Counted from the first letter of the stretch, positions 48,063-60,593 are shown. The stretch: DNA of 64,000 bases from Coniferiporia sulphurascens (GCA_002794785.1 NBBA01000003.1:124001-188000); one strand, 5' to 3'. Notes: generated by a model not told the origin, from the letters alone. Numbers and translations are program-made.

Positions 48063-51000
48063 TCAGTAAGTAGGCGAGAAGGGATTCTGTGTATGCACCG
48101 TCGCTCCGTACGCGTTCCCAGGCGTCCGGGGCTGTGGCTCAGGACCAACAGCCGCGTCGTCATCGAATGGCGTACGGAAGGGATCGACAGCAACCGACCC
48201 ATGTCGTACATGCAACACAGGCGGTTGGCGAGAGGTACCCGCTGCAGGTCCACCAGGGACAAGCTTCTGCAGAGGCACGGAAGATGTGCGGTTGTGCGTG
48301 CGCGGATTGCGTAGTGCCAGCGTGTTTTCCGGAAGAAGTGATTCACGGCCTGCATAGTGCGGCAGAGCAGAATGGTAGTACGAAGGCACCCCGGATGGCG
48401 TAAGTGCGGTGAAAGGCGTCTGGGCGGCAGGGACGACCGACACAGCCGGTAGGGGTGCGGTTGGCATGCCAGAGTTTCCCATAGCGTCGCCGGCGCCGAC
48501 ATTACCGAGTAGTGTTGATGAACCGTACGCCGAATCAACCGGTCCCGCCGTGTTTTTGCGCACCAGAGGGCGCGGGCTCAGCGGCAACCCCGACATGCTA
48601 CGCTTAGGCTTCGACTTCGGTCGCTTTCCTGCGGTGCTCAGACGATTAGGAAGCCAAGGCAGCACACGCGGCGGTCCAGGTGAGACAGACCACGCAGAAG
48701 GAGGAATGTTTTCCGCCCGAGGTGTACGAACAGGGACATCGCCACTGGCGGTAGGGAGCTGGTCACGCGCGACGTTCGCGAAAGCCGTATTCGCAGTGGT
48801 CGTCATAATCGTGAGGTTTGGTCGAGGGCGGGAATTAGCGCTGCTAACTGATGCACCAGGCGCATTCGCACTGTTGTCCTCTTCCTCGTCCGGGTCTTTT
48901 TTATTGAACGCATTGGTAAGTTTTCTCATCCAACCTTTCTCTTCTGTCTCGTCCTCTACGTCCGCTGCCTCAGCAGCTTGCATGCGCGCCCGCTCTTCAT
49001 CACTGATGAAGCGCTCTTTGCCGGCCTTTTTTCCAATTGCAACTAGCTTCCTTGGTGGACTAATCTTTTTCTTTATTGATGCCTGTACCTGCGCTAGTGG
49101 GCCGTGACTCAGCTCATTAGCCTGACCGGAGCTCGTATCAAGGAGGCTGTCCCAGCTACGTTCTTGCTGGTGTCCGTCCGCACGGGACTTCGGATGCTGC
49201 CGACCTGTAGGCGAGCGCAAGTTAACAGAGAAGAAATCCTCCGGCTTTGGCATCACAGCTGGAGCAGAAGGTGCCACGTTCCTCATCACCTTTTCATCCT
49301 CATTCCTCTCGGTCCCAAATGCTGGCTCAGCGTCAGCCTTAAATGGTACGACAATTGAGGTAAAGGCGCGATGCTCCCGGCGGAACCTCCGTTGTTTTCG
49401 TGCCCGTATGACAGGCTTGGCATACGAGTGCCACAGGATAATGAACACAGCGATGAGAACAACAAGTAGCCACAGGCCGATGAAGATGCTGAACATTATA
49501 CGCTCCAGCTTAATCGAGGCGATATATCGTGTGATGAGCTTTCCAACAAGCCCCGTTGAGCCATCAGAGCCATCTCCAACGGCAGCCTGCGAGATCGGCT
49601 GTGTGACCTCGTTCACGCTCGATGGCGAGAGTACCAACACCGAATCATTCACTTGCGGGATGTCAATTATGAGGTTGTTGTGGAGGAACGTAAGTGCTTC
49701 CTCGAGCGCCTCGATCTTGTTGCCAATAATACAGCGCACGAACTCCTGTATCGGATCCTCGAGTACTGTCCCATTAAATACGGTTTGGACGGCGTTCTGG
49801 ATGTCTGAGTAAAACGTCACCAGCGTGTCGTTCAGTGTCGTTGTCGTGCCGTTGACCCATCCGAAAAGTCCGTCGTTGATTGTTGATTGCGTGGAATTGG
49901 CTAGACTATTGATTTGGTTCGCGTACGTGGCGGATTGATTAAACATACTCGCGTTGATCGATGTCGCAATTGTGTTCGAAAAGTCTGATACAGATGAAGC
50001 AACCTGTGACGAGTACTTTGCTTCAAGCGGCCGGATTGCGAGAAGCTGTAGCTCAACGGAGAGCAAACCGAGGAAGCCGATAAGGAAACATGCGAGTGCA
50101 GGCGGGTGGAATGAATAATGAAAGAACCATTGCAGATTAGTCTGTTGGGAAGGGGATAGTCGTAGCAGAGCAGAGAGTTGGTTCGAGATACGTGTCAGCA
50201 ACGGATGCTGTTGGCTCCCCGCAAGAACGAGAAGATTATGATCCGTCATGTGCACAACTGGTGTCTCGCCATTCTTTGTCGCGTTGTTCATTGTCGGGTC
50301 CGTGATCCACGCTTGACGCGTATATTCAAGGTGCTGCTGCAAGCAACGCCACTTATACCACTCCAAGGCGCAATGGGCACCTAACAATAGCAATGCGAGT
50401 ACAACAAGAATGACGATACCAATCTTTGTGATTTTGAGGAGATCGCGTCCCAGATTGTCTACCACGGAAGTGTCCATATCCCCGCAAAAGCTCACGGTCT
50501 GCTGTTCCGGAACAAACAATAACGACTCGTTGTAGTTCAATCCAGCGAACGTATTGTTGATGTCGGCCTTAAGATCTTCGAAAGGAGTATCCACACTACA
50601 TATGCGGTGAGTCTCAATACTCTAGTTAGTTTCATAAAGGGGACCTACAAGTCTTGGATGGTGTTTCGTAACTGGTCCAATGTCGGTAAAGACGAGTTGA
50701 GCGAGGTCAGTGAGCTTTGGACGGACGATGGGAGGGTTACGTTCTCCAACGAGCTCAAGTCCGGAACGCTGAACTGCGGCGCCGAGATATTGGAGAACGG
50801 GTTGACATCGTTGATCGCATTTACGGCTGTCTGTATGGCAGAGTTTATAGATGTCACGTCGCCCTGTATGGACGTGCGAATGCTCGAGAACGTGCTTGTG
50901 AGGAAATTGTTTATCTGCATAATATAAAGTTTAGCGGCTCGACAGTAAGCCATGAAAAGAAAACAACACACATCCTGCACGGCTTCAATTAATATCGACA

Positions 51001-51463
51001 GTGCCCCACGGACAACAAGCTCGAGGAAGCAGAAAAAGGTCGAGCGATAAATGTCAATGGCGAAGTTAATGATAGCTTCCATAATCGTAAGTGAAAGCAC
51101 GAGAGCAGCGCGCGCAGCGTTCATGGTGTCGTTCACAGCCGAGGCAATTTGCTTGTTCGTACTAATGGCCATATAGCGCGGCAGACTAGCAGCAACGGTG
51201 GCCGCCTTCTCCGCCGCAGAGCAGCTGGCTAATAATTCATTCTTCGCATCAGCTACAGAATCTTGGGCAGAGCCAGACGAAATCTGGAGACGAAAGGCGA
51301 CGAAGAGTAGAGAAATGATTGGGTATGCGAGCCAAGTGAGAGAGAGAAGGTAGGGAAGTGTAAGGTAAGGCGTGAGAGTGGTTCCTTCCCGTGGAGAACG
51401 AGCAGACTCATAGATAGGCGGAGGAGACATCCACCGACGCGTCGTAGGAGAGATGGCAGACAT
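48063..51463 (-). CDS. PRM1: plasma membrane fusion protein Prm1
   Basis: Three exons on the minus strand. The start chosen is the ATG at 51463 ([20 protein letters not shown]). Exon 1 holds [20 protein letters not shown] and further membrane segments; exon 2 (ending ~50645) has a long Ser/Asn/Thr-rich extracellular loop with many N-glycosylation sites (NISAPQ, NVTLPS, NSSLP). Exon 3 opens [20 protein letters not shown] and has membrane segments [40 protein letters not shown] and [19 protein letters not shown], then a long basic disordered cytosolic tail ending NPFSPTY. Prm1 is a multipass membrane protein needed for plasma-membrane merger during cell fusion in mating (yeast) and hyphal fusion. 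The order and number of membrane segments match the family; the long tail is common in basidiomycetes. Confidence 0.9.
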
Positions 51464-52263
51464 AGCTCGACTCGACAAGCTATAGGGTATGCTTGAAGTC
51501 GACCGGCGACCACAGGACGAAGGAGAACGAGAAGGGGAAAGGACGAACGCGAGGAAGAGAGCGAAAGGGAACCAAAAGGAGACTGGCTAGGGCCTCCTTG
51601 CTTATAAGATAAAGTCTTTTGTATTTTCGAGGATAATCGAGTCTCATTGTTCTCGAGAACAATACGAATACAAAAGAGGAGACGGCACTCAGCCGCGGTA
51701 ACCTCGTGGTGGCCCGACGCGCCACGGCCGGGAAACTTGAACATCGAGTTCCGGCAGGAAATTCAGGACCCTGTTATACAATACTTTGAGTTGTATATTC
51801 CCTGGATATTTAGAAGAAAAAAAGAATACCTAGCCAACTCCCGCCCGTGTGATGCATGGATAAAGGAAGATACGAAGCTGACCGTGTGACTCCTAGTCGC
51901 GTTACGTTGACTAGCCTGCACGTTTTTCCTTAACAAAAAGGTCGCAACCCGACCGCACAGCCTGTCAAGACAATCTGCGGCGAGCATTCCATAATTGCAA
52001 TTCAAAGACACGTTCTGCCGAGAATTGCTGTGTGCGCCTGCGAGAGAAATGGAGAACCGGAGCCAAGGCAGAGCCTTGTCCTTTGTAACTCCATCACGAA
52101 TGTCACAGTCACTTCCTTTTGGCTTCACTCGGCACGAGGACAAGAGGCCCGCCGACTAGTATGGCCTTTCAATGTACGCATTCATAATGCCTCTTATAAT
52201 CTTTTAGCAGCAAGCATACGAGTCACCGTGGTTCGTTCCCCCTCTTTCTAAAAAGTATTCGCA
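51464..52263. other. divergent promoter interval of PRM1 and the RCC1-type gene
   Basis: An 800 bp interval between two genes pointing away from each other. The coding-strand side of PRM1 is C/T-rich (about 51520-51600). The overlapping open frames show no motif. Confidence 0.45.
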
Positions 52264-53945
52264 ATGGCGAAAAGGCGGGAGCGCTCTCAATCCCCTTCCG
52301 ATGACCCTCACGTCCAGAAGCGCGTTCGAATATGCGATAGTCCAAGTCCGAGCGTCGAGAGACGTCCGATGAACAGTCTGACCATCCACGCCAGTCATCC
52401 GAGACCATCAAGACAACTTTTCATTTGCGGCGACGGTAGCTTTGGTCAACTCGGAATGGGCACGGACGTGATGGGTGAGCTCAGTCGACCGCGTCTGCAT
52501 GCATGGTTTGAAACTGCCGTGCAGAGCAATGTGCTCGGCATGGATCAGGGTGCAGGTATCGAGCAGGCCTGCGCCGGTGGTATGCACTCGCTCGTTATTG
52601 ACGAGGCAGGCGTGGTATGTCTGTATATCCGTCCTTCATGAAACGTCCGTTGACGATGTCTTTCCAATTACTCAGGTGTGGTCATGGGGCGTCAACGACC
52701 TTGCGGCCCTTGGACGCCAGACTACTGGAGTTCCCGACCCAGACGCACCTGGCCAGCTTGTTGAGACCAGTATTCTCGAGGCTCAACCCATGCCCGTGCG
52801 GAACTTAGTTGAAACCCGCTTTAGGGCCGTCCAGGTAGCTGCCGGCGATAGTATCAGCGTTGCTCTCAGCGATGAAGGCCTTATTCGGGCGTGGGGTTGT
52901 TTTCGCGTGCGTCAACATGATCTTCCCCGCAATCGTGAAGCTAATTAGCTTCATTAAGTCTACGGACGGTCTTCTCGGCTTCGACCACTCCGTAGTCGGG
53001 GAGCCCCAGTTGTATCCTGTGCCCCTAGAGTTACTCACGGAGAGTCGTTCAGTGCAGATCGCGTGTGGAGCAGATCACGTTCTCGCATTGACCCAGGAGG
53101 GTACGGTGTTTGGTTGGGGCAACGGTGAGCATGCAGAGCTCGGGCGAAAACTCGTTGAGAGACGAAAGAAGAATGGACTCATCCCAACGCGCCTTTCGCT
53201 CCGTCGCATTGTGTACGTTGCGGCTGGGGCTTACCACAGCTTCGCCATTGACGAGAATGGCATAGTCTTAGCGTGGGGACTGAACACCTATCGCCAGACG
53301 GGTGTCCGTTTCGAGGAGGATGAAAGCGGCGACAGGAACATCGTTTGGGTGCCTACGGAGGTAGTCGCATTAAGACCGGATAATTTAGGTGGCGGACGCC
53401 GTGTCATACAAATTTGTGGCGGAGAGCATCACTCCATCTTTCTCCTCAACGACGGTAGCGTCTTCGGCTGTGGACGATGTGACGCCTTTGAGCTCGGCCT
53501 TGCCGACGATCACCCAGAGGTCCTTGGGTTAGCAAATTCGAGCTCCTCAGCGTCTTCGCAAAGCGGCATGTCTGTCTCCGGTATCTCTGCGTTCATCGCG
53601 ACGCCCACGCTCATCCGCTTCCCGCCGCCGCCGACACCGCTGGATCCCGACCCCCCTCTCGTGCCGCACGGAACCCCGTCAGCCCCAAATCCGATAGCGC
53701 GCATTTCTGCTTGCTCGCGGCACAATCTTGCTGTCTCACGGGCTGGGCACGCTTACGCGTGGGGTCTAGGCCAGGTAGGCGAGCTCGGACTTGGTGCTTC
53801 CACCGAGTTACAGCAGACGCCTCGACGTGTGCGCAGTCGTGAACTCGATGAGCTTCGTGCAGATAGACAGGGCTGGAAGTGGTTTGTCGATAATGTGGCT
53901 ACGGGTGGGCAGCACAGCTTGTTCGTGGCGAGGATGACGGAGTAG
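52264..53945 (+). CDS. RCC1-repeat Ran guanine nucleotide exchange factor (Prp20/Pim1/RCC1)
   Basis: Starts at 52264 (MAKRRERSQSPSDDPHVQKR), a basic N-terminus suited to nuclear import and chromatin contact. Introns near 52616-52676 and 52910-52955 join exons of a seven-bladed propeller: LFICGDGSFGQLGMGTD, EQACAGGMHSLVIDE, VWSWGVNDLAALGR, VQVAAGDSISVALSDEG, QIACGADHVLALTQEGTVFG, VAAGAYHSFAIDENGIVLAW, QICGGEHHSIFLLNDGSVFG, ISACSRHNLAVSRAGHAYAW, and a last blade ending GGQHSLFVARMTE. A Ser/Pro-rich loop of about 60 residues is inserted in blade 6. RCC1 loads GTP onto Ran at chromatin, which drives nucleocytoplasmic transport. The fold is certain; orthology with Prp20 rests on length and whole-protein RCC1 layout. 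Confidence 0.88.
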
Positions 53946-54732
53946 TAATTTAATCAGAAGCTTGCCATCTCCTTTCCCCTTTTCATGCATCTATGAGTTC
54001 TTTGATCAATCTGCATTTGTAACATATCACACATTTTTTTTCATGACGATCTCTTTCTGTTCGACTTGTAGACACAATGAGTATTTTCTTCTCTTTTGGC
54101 CGCGGGTATTCATGACAACTCCTCATAATCAGTACATCCAAGTTCTTCTATTAGTTACCAATCCTAACCTACAACCGTTTCTGACCCTCACGATTTCTTT
54201 GCCTTGAACCTTCTGGGTCATCTGCGTTTCTTCAGTTTTCGCTTTATTCATAGTTTGTGACTATTTGTTCGAACTTCAGACAGAATGGTGCTTCAAAAAA
54301 TTTATCGACGTGAGTTTGTTCAATCATGTCGGGTTTCTGGCATTGTCTGAGATGTTTAACTATCCAAATCTTATCAGTCCGAATGCTCTACCCTCAAACG
54401 GGTTGAGACCTCGCCAAGTCAAACGGATACACTGACCGGGCGAGGGATGAAGAAGAAGAACCTTTTCGCGTCCGTTGAGCGCTCGAGTCGGATATTCTGA
54501 TGACATACACGAACACCCTCAATGATTTTTCTGGAAGAGATTGAGAGGGAGAGAACACAAGAAAAAAAATGTACACAGACGGCACTGGCAATCAATAAGC
54601 TCAGCCCAGAGTGCTGGCTACGGTCAAGGCGTTCAGGTTGCCAAACCAGTACTTAAATACATTCGCTTTTTCTTACAAATCTATACGCTAACAAACAGTA
54701 ATAAGGCGCATTATTGCGAAGCCACAAAGATA
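53946..54732. other. convergent 3' interval, no gene
   Basis: AT-rich sequence between the RCC1-type gene (+) and DM9 copy A (-). From about 54640 it is homologous to 58170-58266 and marks the left end of the second tandem duplication. Confidence 0.45.
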
Positions 54733-56508
54733 TTAAGCATAGCACAATACTTCGTATTCCTGGGAGTTTGCGTCAACAAGGTCGGCGAATTTTTTGCGGC
54801 TCAGACGGATAACACTTACATCAACTTTGACCTCCTTCTCCCCTACAGTGATGTAGGCCCCATCCAACTTCGTACTTGCCTTCCCTGGGAAAAGGCCCTC
54901 CTTACCACCACCTCCTATGCCCATAATCCCGTCTTTCTCCTTCGCTCGACCACGTGCAATTGCAAGGGTCGTCCCGTCGGCATCGTGGCCTCCCTCAATA
55001 GGTTGCGCGCCGAGATCGCTGATTGATAGGTGACCCTTGTGCGGGACCCACTTCACAGCCTTCGGGTCACCAACGAGGACATCGTAGTACTTAACCTGGA
55101 CGGCCTCATAGTCATAGCCGAGGAAGGCTCCGACGTCAGGTCTGCACTTTCCGGTCACTGATCACGGTGATGATTAGGACAGGAAATTAAAACAGCTCGG
55201 GAGACCAGGACTCACAAAGACCGCCCTGTCAAACGCACGTTCGTCAGATCGAATCTACGGGTCAATGATAGTGCACTTTAAAAGACTCACATTGTGCGGT
55301 GCCCTCGCAATATACCATGGTTGTCCATCCTCTTCACCTCCAGGAATAAGGTCTTTCTTCACTTCATCGATATGTGCACTATATACCCAGGTTGTCGGCG
55401 TCTTTGGACCCTCCTTTAGGAATAGCTCCGTCTTTTCGTTGGACGTGATCATCCAGTTTTGGATATCCCATGCCTGCGCATGCATCCCTTCGCCCTCCTT
55501 TTCGTGCTTCCTGTGCACGTAGTAAGCGCCGCCTGCGATTGCGGCGAGGCCGATAACAAGACCTCCAGCAATCTAACAGACGCAACTCTTGAATACCTCC
55601 CTTGGGGATACGAACAAGCTTGATAGTATAACACGCACCAGTGCATGTCTCTTCTTATCGTCGAGCTCGTGCCACCTCTTCTGGGTATCTTCCTGTTCCA
55701 CCCTCACGCCATTATGGGCGGTGTATGCCACGCCGTATGGTGGCATGCCATTCGCACCGTATGGAGGCGGGTATGCTGGGTTTGGGGTATAGTTTCCAGG
55801 TGGTCCACCGTATTGACCGGCGTTGGCGTATGCCATATTGGGAGTGGGATTGTTAGGATGCGCGCCGTACTGACCAGGAGGAGGATATGTCATGTTTGGG
55901 GGAGGGCGTTCGCCATACGAGGCGGAATTCCCGTACGCCATGTTGAGAGGAGGAGCCACGGCGACGTATTGGACGGGGGGTGGTGTCTGGACTACGGGAC
56001 ACCGAAGAAGATTAAGTTGCTGTCAACATCACGTTCGTTATATTTACCTGGCTGAACGAAACCCAGCCCCCGTAGGAGGCTGAGGTGACGGTCCATTATT
56101 CCCTCGCGTCCTCTGAACCCCCCACGGCGGTCCATGAGTCTTTCACGGCCTCCCACGAACGCCTCACGACGGTCCATGAACGCATCGCGGCGGTCCACGA
56201 ACGCATCACGGCGGTCCATGAACCCTCCAAGGAGGCCTACGAGCCCTGCGCGGCGGGTTTCGGGGTAAGCCGGGGGAGAGTAGGCGTAACTCCTCGCATC
56301 GTGAAGGTATATCCAAGACTGAGGGTCTTGAGCAGGGCAATATTCAAGAGATGAAGCATGACCTTGGGCACTGCTATATATTTTGCCTGCAGGAATTGTC
56401 AGGTCCCGCGTATGATGCAAATGGGCATCTCTGCTATTCACCTTGGTATTCGACCATGTCTCCCCGTCTGTACTGGATCTGGTCGGGGCGCCATTCTCCT
56501 CTGGACAT
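54733..56508 (-). CDS. CBM12-like / proline-rich / DM9 (DUF3421) protein, copy A
   Basis: About six exons. It starts at 56508 with MSRGEWRPDQIQYRRGDMVE, then after an intron GKIYSSAQGHASS...DPQSWIYL, a pattern close to the CBM5/12 carbohydrate-binding fold (W..Y..GD.V.Y.G..Y......P..W). A charged segment of MDRRDAF-type repeats follows (about 56110-56230), then HLSLLRGLGFVQPGK, and a Pro/Gly/Tyr-rich region of NMAY.N.GQYGG repeats. A transmembrane or hydrophobic segment (IAGGLVIGLAAIAGGAYYVH) precedes the DM9 part: IPGGEEDGQPWYIARAPHN and PIEGGHDADGTTLAIARG, FPGKASTKLDGAYITVG, ending EYEVLCYA at 54733. DM9 domains in other organisms bind mannose-type glycans. The role in fungi is unknown. A surface sugar-binding protein is an inference. 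Confidence 0.78.
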
Positions 56509-57059
56509 TTTGCAATGGGTGAGGTCAAAATAAGCGGGGCGAAGTGGAATTGGTGTTGGTCGTCTTCGACTCGCTCTATTTTATAGAGTAGTTAACACGG
56601 CACCAAACAACCGCATTCCATCACTCATATGTCGTCGTCGTAAGTTAACATCAGCGCTCGCACATGATGCCAGGTACCAAACCAAAATAGAGAGCCGTGT
56701 CCGAGCGAGGACACGTAATGGAGAGCACTGCTTCTTTACGAGCGATGAACACCGCGGTACGCAGGTTTGGAGTAAAAGTACAGCCTAACACACCAGAAAG
56801 GGCATATTTCTATTGTCAAGGGGAAGATGAGCGCAAGATCTTCAGGATGCAGCTCAAGCGCGAGCTAACCTTAACTTTGTATGGGCGATAATGGTGTTGC
56901 CGAGCACAGCACGCCGAAGATGGCCGTATCGAATAGTTTGCCGCGGTGGGTTCATGACAACATGATGATTTTGAAAGTTTGAGCATTGGGTTTGCATTGA
57001 ATTTGCATTTGATTTGCCCGACAATCTTTCTTTTTGTAACTTGAAGTTCCGCGACTCGG
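56509..57059. other. upstream region of DM9 copy A, no gene
   Basis: Moderately diverged from the matching region upstream of copy B (59997-60450). It includes ccgagcacagcacgccgaag. Near 57060 it runs straight into the Smr relic, whereas the other unit has about 2.4 kb of extra sequence here. Confidence 0.5.
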
Positions 57060-57640
57060 AATAGATGTATTGTCGTCACGTGGTCGATTCGCGTCGTTTC
57101 GAAACGCGATAATATGATAATATCGCCCACTGCCTGTGCCCGCCGCTGCCGCGCCCGAAGAACGGCACAACCAACATCGACGTCCCGCGCCTCCTGGAGC
57201 ATGCTATACAGGCAGGAGCTCTCTCGCCTTCTGTTCGTTTGAGGGAACGGTCTCCTTCAGATGCCGGCGGGAGAGAAGACGAACAAGGGCTCTGCGGAGC
57301 GAGTCTGGTCAAGCGGAACGCTCTGTGTTGCAGTTTTCTCTATGCTTGTGTGGTAGACGGTGCGGCTGCGGACGTTTGAAGGGGCGTGACGCCGGTGCTT
57401 GGGCGATACGATCTGGGCGGGGTCCGCGATTCGATTGTGGCTTTGGCTCCGTCACGTTCTCCAGACTTAGCAACCCGCAATTCAGAGGACATTCTGCAGT
57501 TTCTGAAGACGAAGGCCAACTCTCCATGCTCTATGATAGCCCTACGCACTTCTTCGAACCTGTTTGAGCGTCCAATCGTTCCTCCGTTCTCTGTTCTCAC
57601 TGGCGGTGGGGAGCTGTCAGTGACGGGCTCGCCTGCATGC
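57060..57640 (-). pseudogene. Smr-gene relic (left duplication unit)
   Basis: The minus strand carries pieces of the DUF1771-Smr protein encoded at 62553-63995 but in broken frames: RFEEVRRAIIEHGELAFVF (intact: GFEEERRATSEHRESIFIS), RTPPRSYRPST (TTPRSYHPS), SVPLDQTRSAEPLFVFS (SIPLDQTRPAEPSFVFS), and LQEARDVDVGCAVLRARQRR (LRQEARDVEASCAALRVQRR). A large central Ser/Arg-rich part is missing, stops occur between the pieces, and the Smr domain itself is absent. Confidence 0.82.
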
Positions 57641-58266
57641 CCTCCGCGAAGGCCTTTGTTCTCGGCCCACAACAATCCTCAGGACTCTGTGTTTTTAACC
57701 TTCATCATCCTGTGCGCTCCTCCCGACTTTCGTCGGAAATCGTGCCTTTGATATTGGTAAAGGCATCCGCTGTCTGCTTTCGTCTCAGCTCAAGGCTGCG
57801 TTTCTCACCACTGCTCCTTCGTGAGGGGATACCCGCATAACGATTTCGCACTATACTACAAAAGACCATACGAACAAATGAACTCAAGAGTGTAAATTTT
57901 CAAGCCCAGCTGCCGACCCTTGTTTACAGGGACTTTGTCTTACATCACCTCTTGTGAATGACCATTAAGACACGCAAACCATGCTCTGACTTCGGAGACG
58001 CATGTGCTGGCTACCTTTATCGTCATCGATGAACTACACTACGATACACACGTGGTTAGCGCGGCACAGCGTAGCCTCCGACTCCTGGCCGCCCCTGCGT
58101 TTTATCGTGCTTGCGTCGCTGGTCATTCCATAGCTTATGTCTGCTAGCTCAGCGCGGTGAACGTCCGCTAGCACAAAAGCGGTTAAATACGCCTGACTTC
58201 TCCTACAAATACGTACAACAACAACAAACGGTAAATTTACGCGCATCTTACGAAACCACAAAAATG
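57641..58266. other. junction between the two DM9/Smr duplication units
   Basis: Unassigned sequence leading from the Smr relic to the 3' flank of DM9 copy B. Homology with 54640 onward starts at about 58170. No gene seen. Confidence 0.45.
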
Positions 58267-59996
58267 TCAAGCATAGCACAGCACTTCGTATTCCTAGAAT
58301 TTCGCACGGACAAGCTCAGCAAATTTTATCGCGGCTCGAACATATAGCACTCACATCGACTTTGACCTCCTTCTCTCCTACGGTAATGTAGGCCCCGTCC
58401 AACTTCGTACTTGCCTTCCCTGGGAAAAGGCCCTCCTTACCACCACCTCCTATGCCCATAATCCCGTCTTTCTCCTTCGCTCGACCACGTGCAATTGCAA
58501 GAGTCGTCCCGTCGGTATCATGGCCTCCCTCAATAGGTTGCGCGCCGAGATCGCTGATCGACAGGTGGCCCTTGTGTGGGACCCACTTCACAGCCTTCGG
58601 GTCACCGACGAGGACATCGTAGTACTTAACCTGGACGGCCTCGTGGTCATAGCCGAGGAAGGCTCCGACGTCAGGTCTGCACTTTCCGATCACTGATCAC
58701 GGTGATGATTAGGACAGGAAATTAAAACAGCTCGGAAGACCAGGACTCACAAAGACCGCCCTGTCAAACGCACGTTCGTCAGATCGAATCTACGGGTCAA
58801 TGATAGTGCACTTTAAAAGACTCACATTGTGCGGTGCCCTCGCAATATACCATGGCTGTCCATCCTCTTCACCTCCAGGAATAAGGTCTTTCTTCACTTC
58901 ATCGATATGTGCACTATATACCCAGGTTGTCGGCGTCTTTGGACCCTCCTTTAGGAATAGCTCCGTCTTTTGGTTAGACGTGATCATCCAGTTCTGCACG
59001 TCCCATGCTTGCGCATGCATGCCTTCGCCCTCCTTCTCGTGCTTCTTGTGCACGTAGTAAGCACCGCCTGCGATTGCAGCGAGGCCGATAACAAGGCCCC
59101 CGGCAATCTAATAAAGGCAGCTCTTGAATATCCCTCATATGAACAGACCTGATAGGATAATACGCACCAGTGCATTCTTCTTCTTGTCGTCGAGCTCATA
59201 CCACTTCTTCTTGGTATCTTCCTGTTCCACCTTCATGCCGTTATGGGCGGTGTATGCCACGCCGTGTGGTGGCATTCCAGTCGCACCGTACGGGGGCGGA
59301 TAATTGTGTCCCATGTTGGGTGGCCCATTTCCTGGTCCTCCCGGACCGTGCTGGTATGCCGCGTTCGGGGGATAGTTTCCTGGTGGGCCACCGTATTGCC
59401 CAGGGTTGGCGTACGCCATATTGGGAGGGGGGTTGCCAGGGGACGTGCCGTACTGACCGGGGGGAGGATATGCCATGTTAGGGGGAGGATATCCGCCATA
59501 CGGGGCGGGATTCCCGTACGCCATGTTGGGAGGGGGATGGGCCACGGCGATGTATTGGGCAGGCGGTGGAGCCTGGACTATAGGACATCGGAGAGGATCA
59601 GATCGCTGCCAACATCACGTTCACTATATTTACCTGGCTGAACAAAACCTAGCCTCTGTAAGTGACTGAGGTGACGATCCATTATCCGTTCGTGTCGTCT
59701 TTCCCCGCGTTCCTCGCGACGCTCCATTCGCCTTTCGTGGCGGGTGGCGGGGTAAGCCGGCGGAGAGTACCTGTAAGTTCTCGCATCGTGAAGGTATATC
59801 CAAGAATGAGGGTCCTCGGCAGGACAGTATTCAAAGGATGAAGCATGGCCATGGATATTGCTATACATTTTGCCTGCGGGAAGTCGTCAGATCCAATGCA
59901 TGGTAGAAGCAGGTGCCCGGGCCAATCACCTTGGTATTCGACCATATCCCCCGGTCTGTACTCGACCTGGTCGGAGCGCCATTCTCCTCTGGACAT
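58267..59996 (-). CDS. CBM12-like / proline-rich / DM9 (DUF3421) protein, copy B
   Basis: Paralogue of the gene at 54733-56508 with the same exon order. It starts at 59996 (MSRGEWRSDQVEYRPGDMVE) and continues KMYSNIHGHASSFEYCPAED...HSWIYLHDA. The charged segment is short (RMERREERGERRHERIMDRH) compared with the expanded MDRR repeats of copy A. The proline-rich part is longer, with extra YGGYPPPNMAYPPPGQYG and PPNMGHNYPPPYG blocks. The hydrophobic segment and DM9 part are nearly identical to copy A (two changes over about 105 residues from DVGAFLGYD to KEVKVD). It ends EYEVLCYA at 58267. Function as for copy A: possible glycan binding, not proven. Confidence 0.78.
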
Positions 59997-60593
59997 TTTG
60001 CAGTAACTAAGGTTGGTGAAAAGTGGAACGATGGAATTGGTGTTGACAGCATTCGACAAGCTCTATGTTTTATACAGCAGCCAACACAACACCAGACAAC
60101 CACGTTCCGTCGCTTATATGTCGTCCTTTACCATCGGCGCTCGCACATGTCATCGGGCATCAAACGGAGGTAAAAGTGCTATGTTCTCGCTCAGCCATAT
60201 ATGGTGGAACACTGCTTCTTGAAAGGCGATCGGACACTGCATTAGCGGGCTCGGAATAAAGTGCGGAGCCAGTACACCAAAAAGAGAAAATTCCTATTAC
60301 CAAGGGGAGGATGGGCGCGAAACTCAGTATGTGTGTTATTGTGCGTTGCCGAGCACAGCACGCCGAAGATGACCGTATCGAATACTAGCAGTTTGCCACG
60401 AATTCTCGACTCGGAGAACATGATAGTTTTGAGAGGTCTGAGTATTGAATTTCTTCGACACTGGCGTTTGTGGAAATATGTTATTAGTAAGGTATATGTC
60501 AGCTCGCGGTGATCCTTTTCCCTATTTTGCAGTCCACACCATAAACTGTACAGTCGGGCGCATATAGTCGCGCCCGAGGCATCCGCGCACCTC

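Larger units (their letters stand above)
54640..57640. repeat. left unit of the DM9 + Smr tandem duplication
   Basis: It contains DM9 copy A and the Smr relic in the same order and orientation as DM9 copy B and the intact Smr gene at 58170-63995. Shared anchors are the 3' flank (agcatagcaca.tacttcgtattcct), the whole DM9 gene, ccgagcacagcacgccgaag (56903 and 60350), and the Smr coding pieces. The DM9 gene's 3' half, including an intron, is almost identical between units, while its 5' half is clearly diverged. Confidence 0.8.

Noticed and set aside
48050..49107. Open frames on both strands over the PRM1 tail (minus 48050-48538, plus 48409-49107)
   Set aside because: They overlap the long disordered PRM1 C-terminus. 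Composition explains the openness and no family matches.
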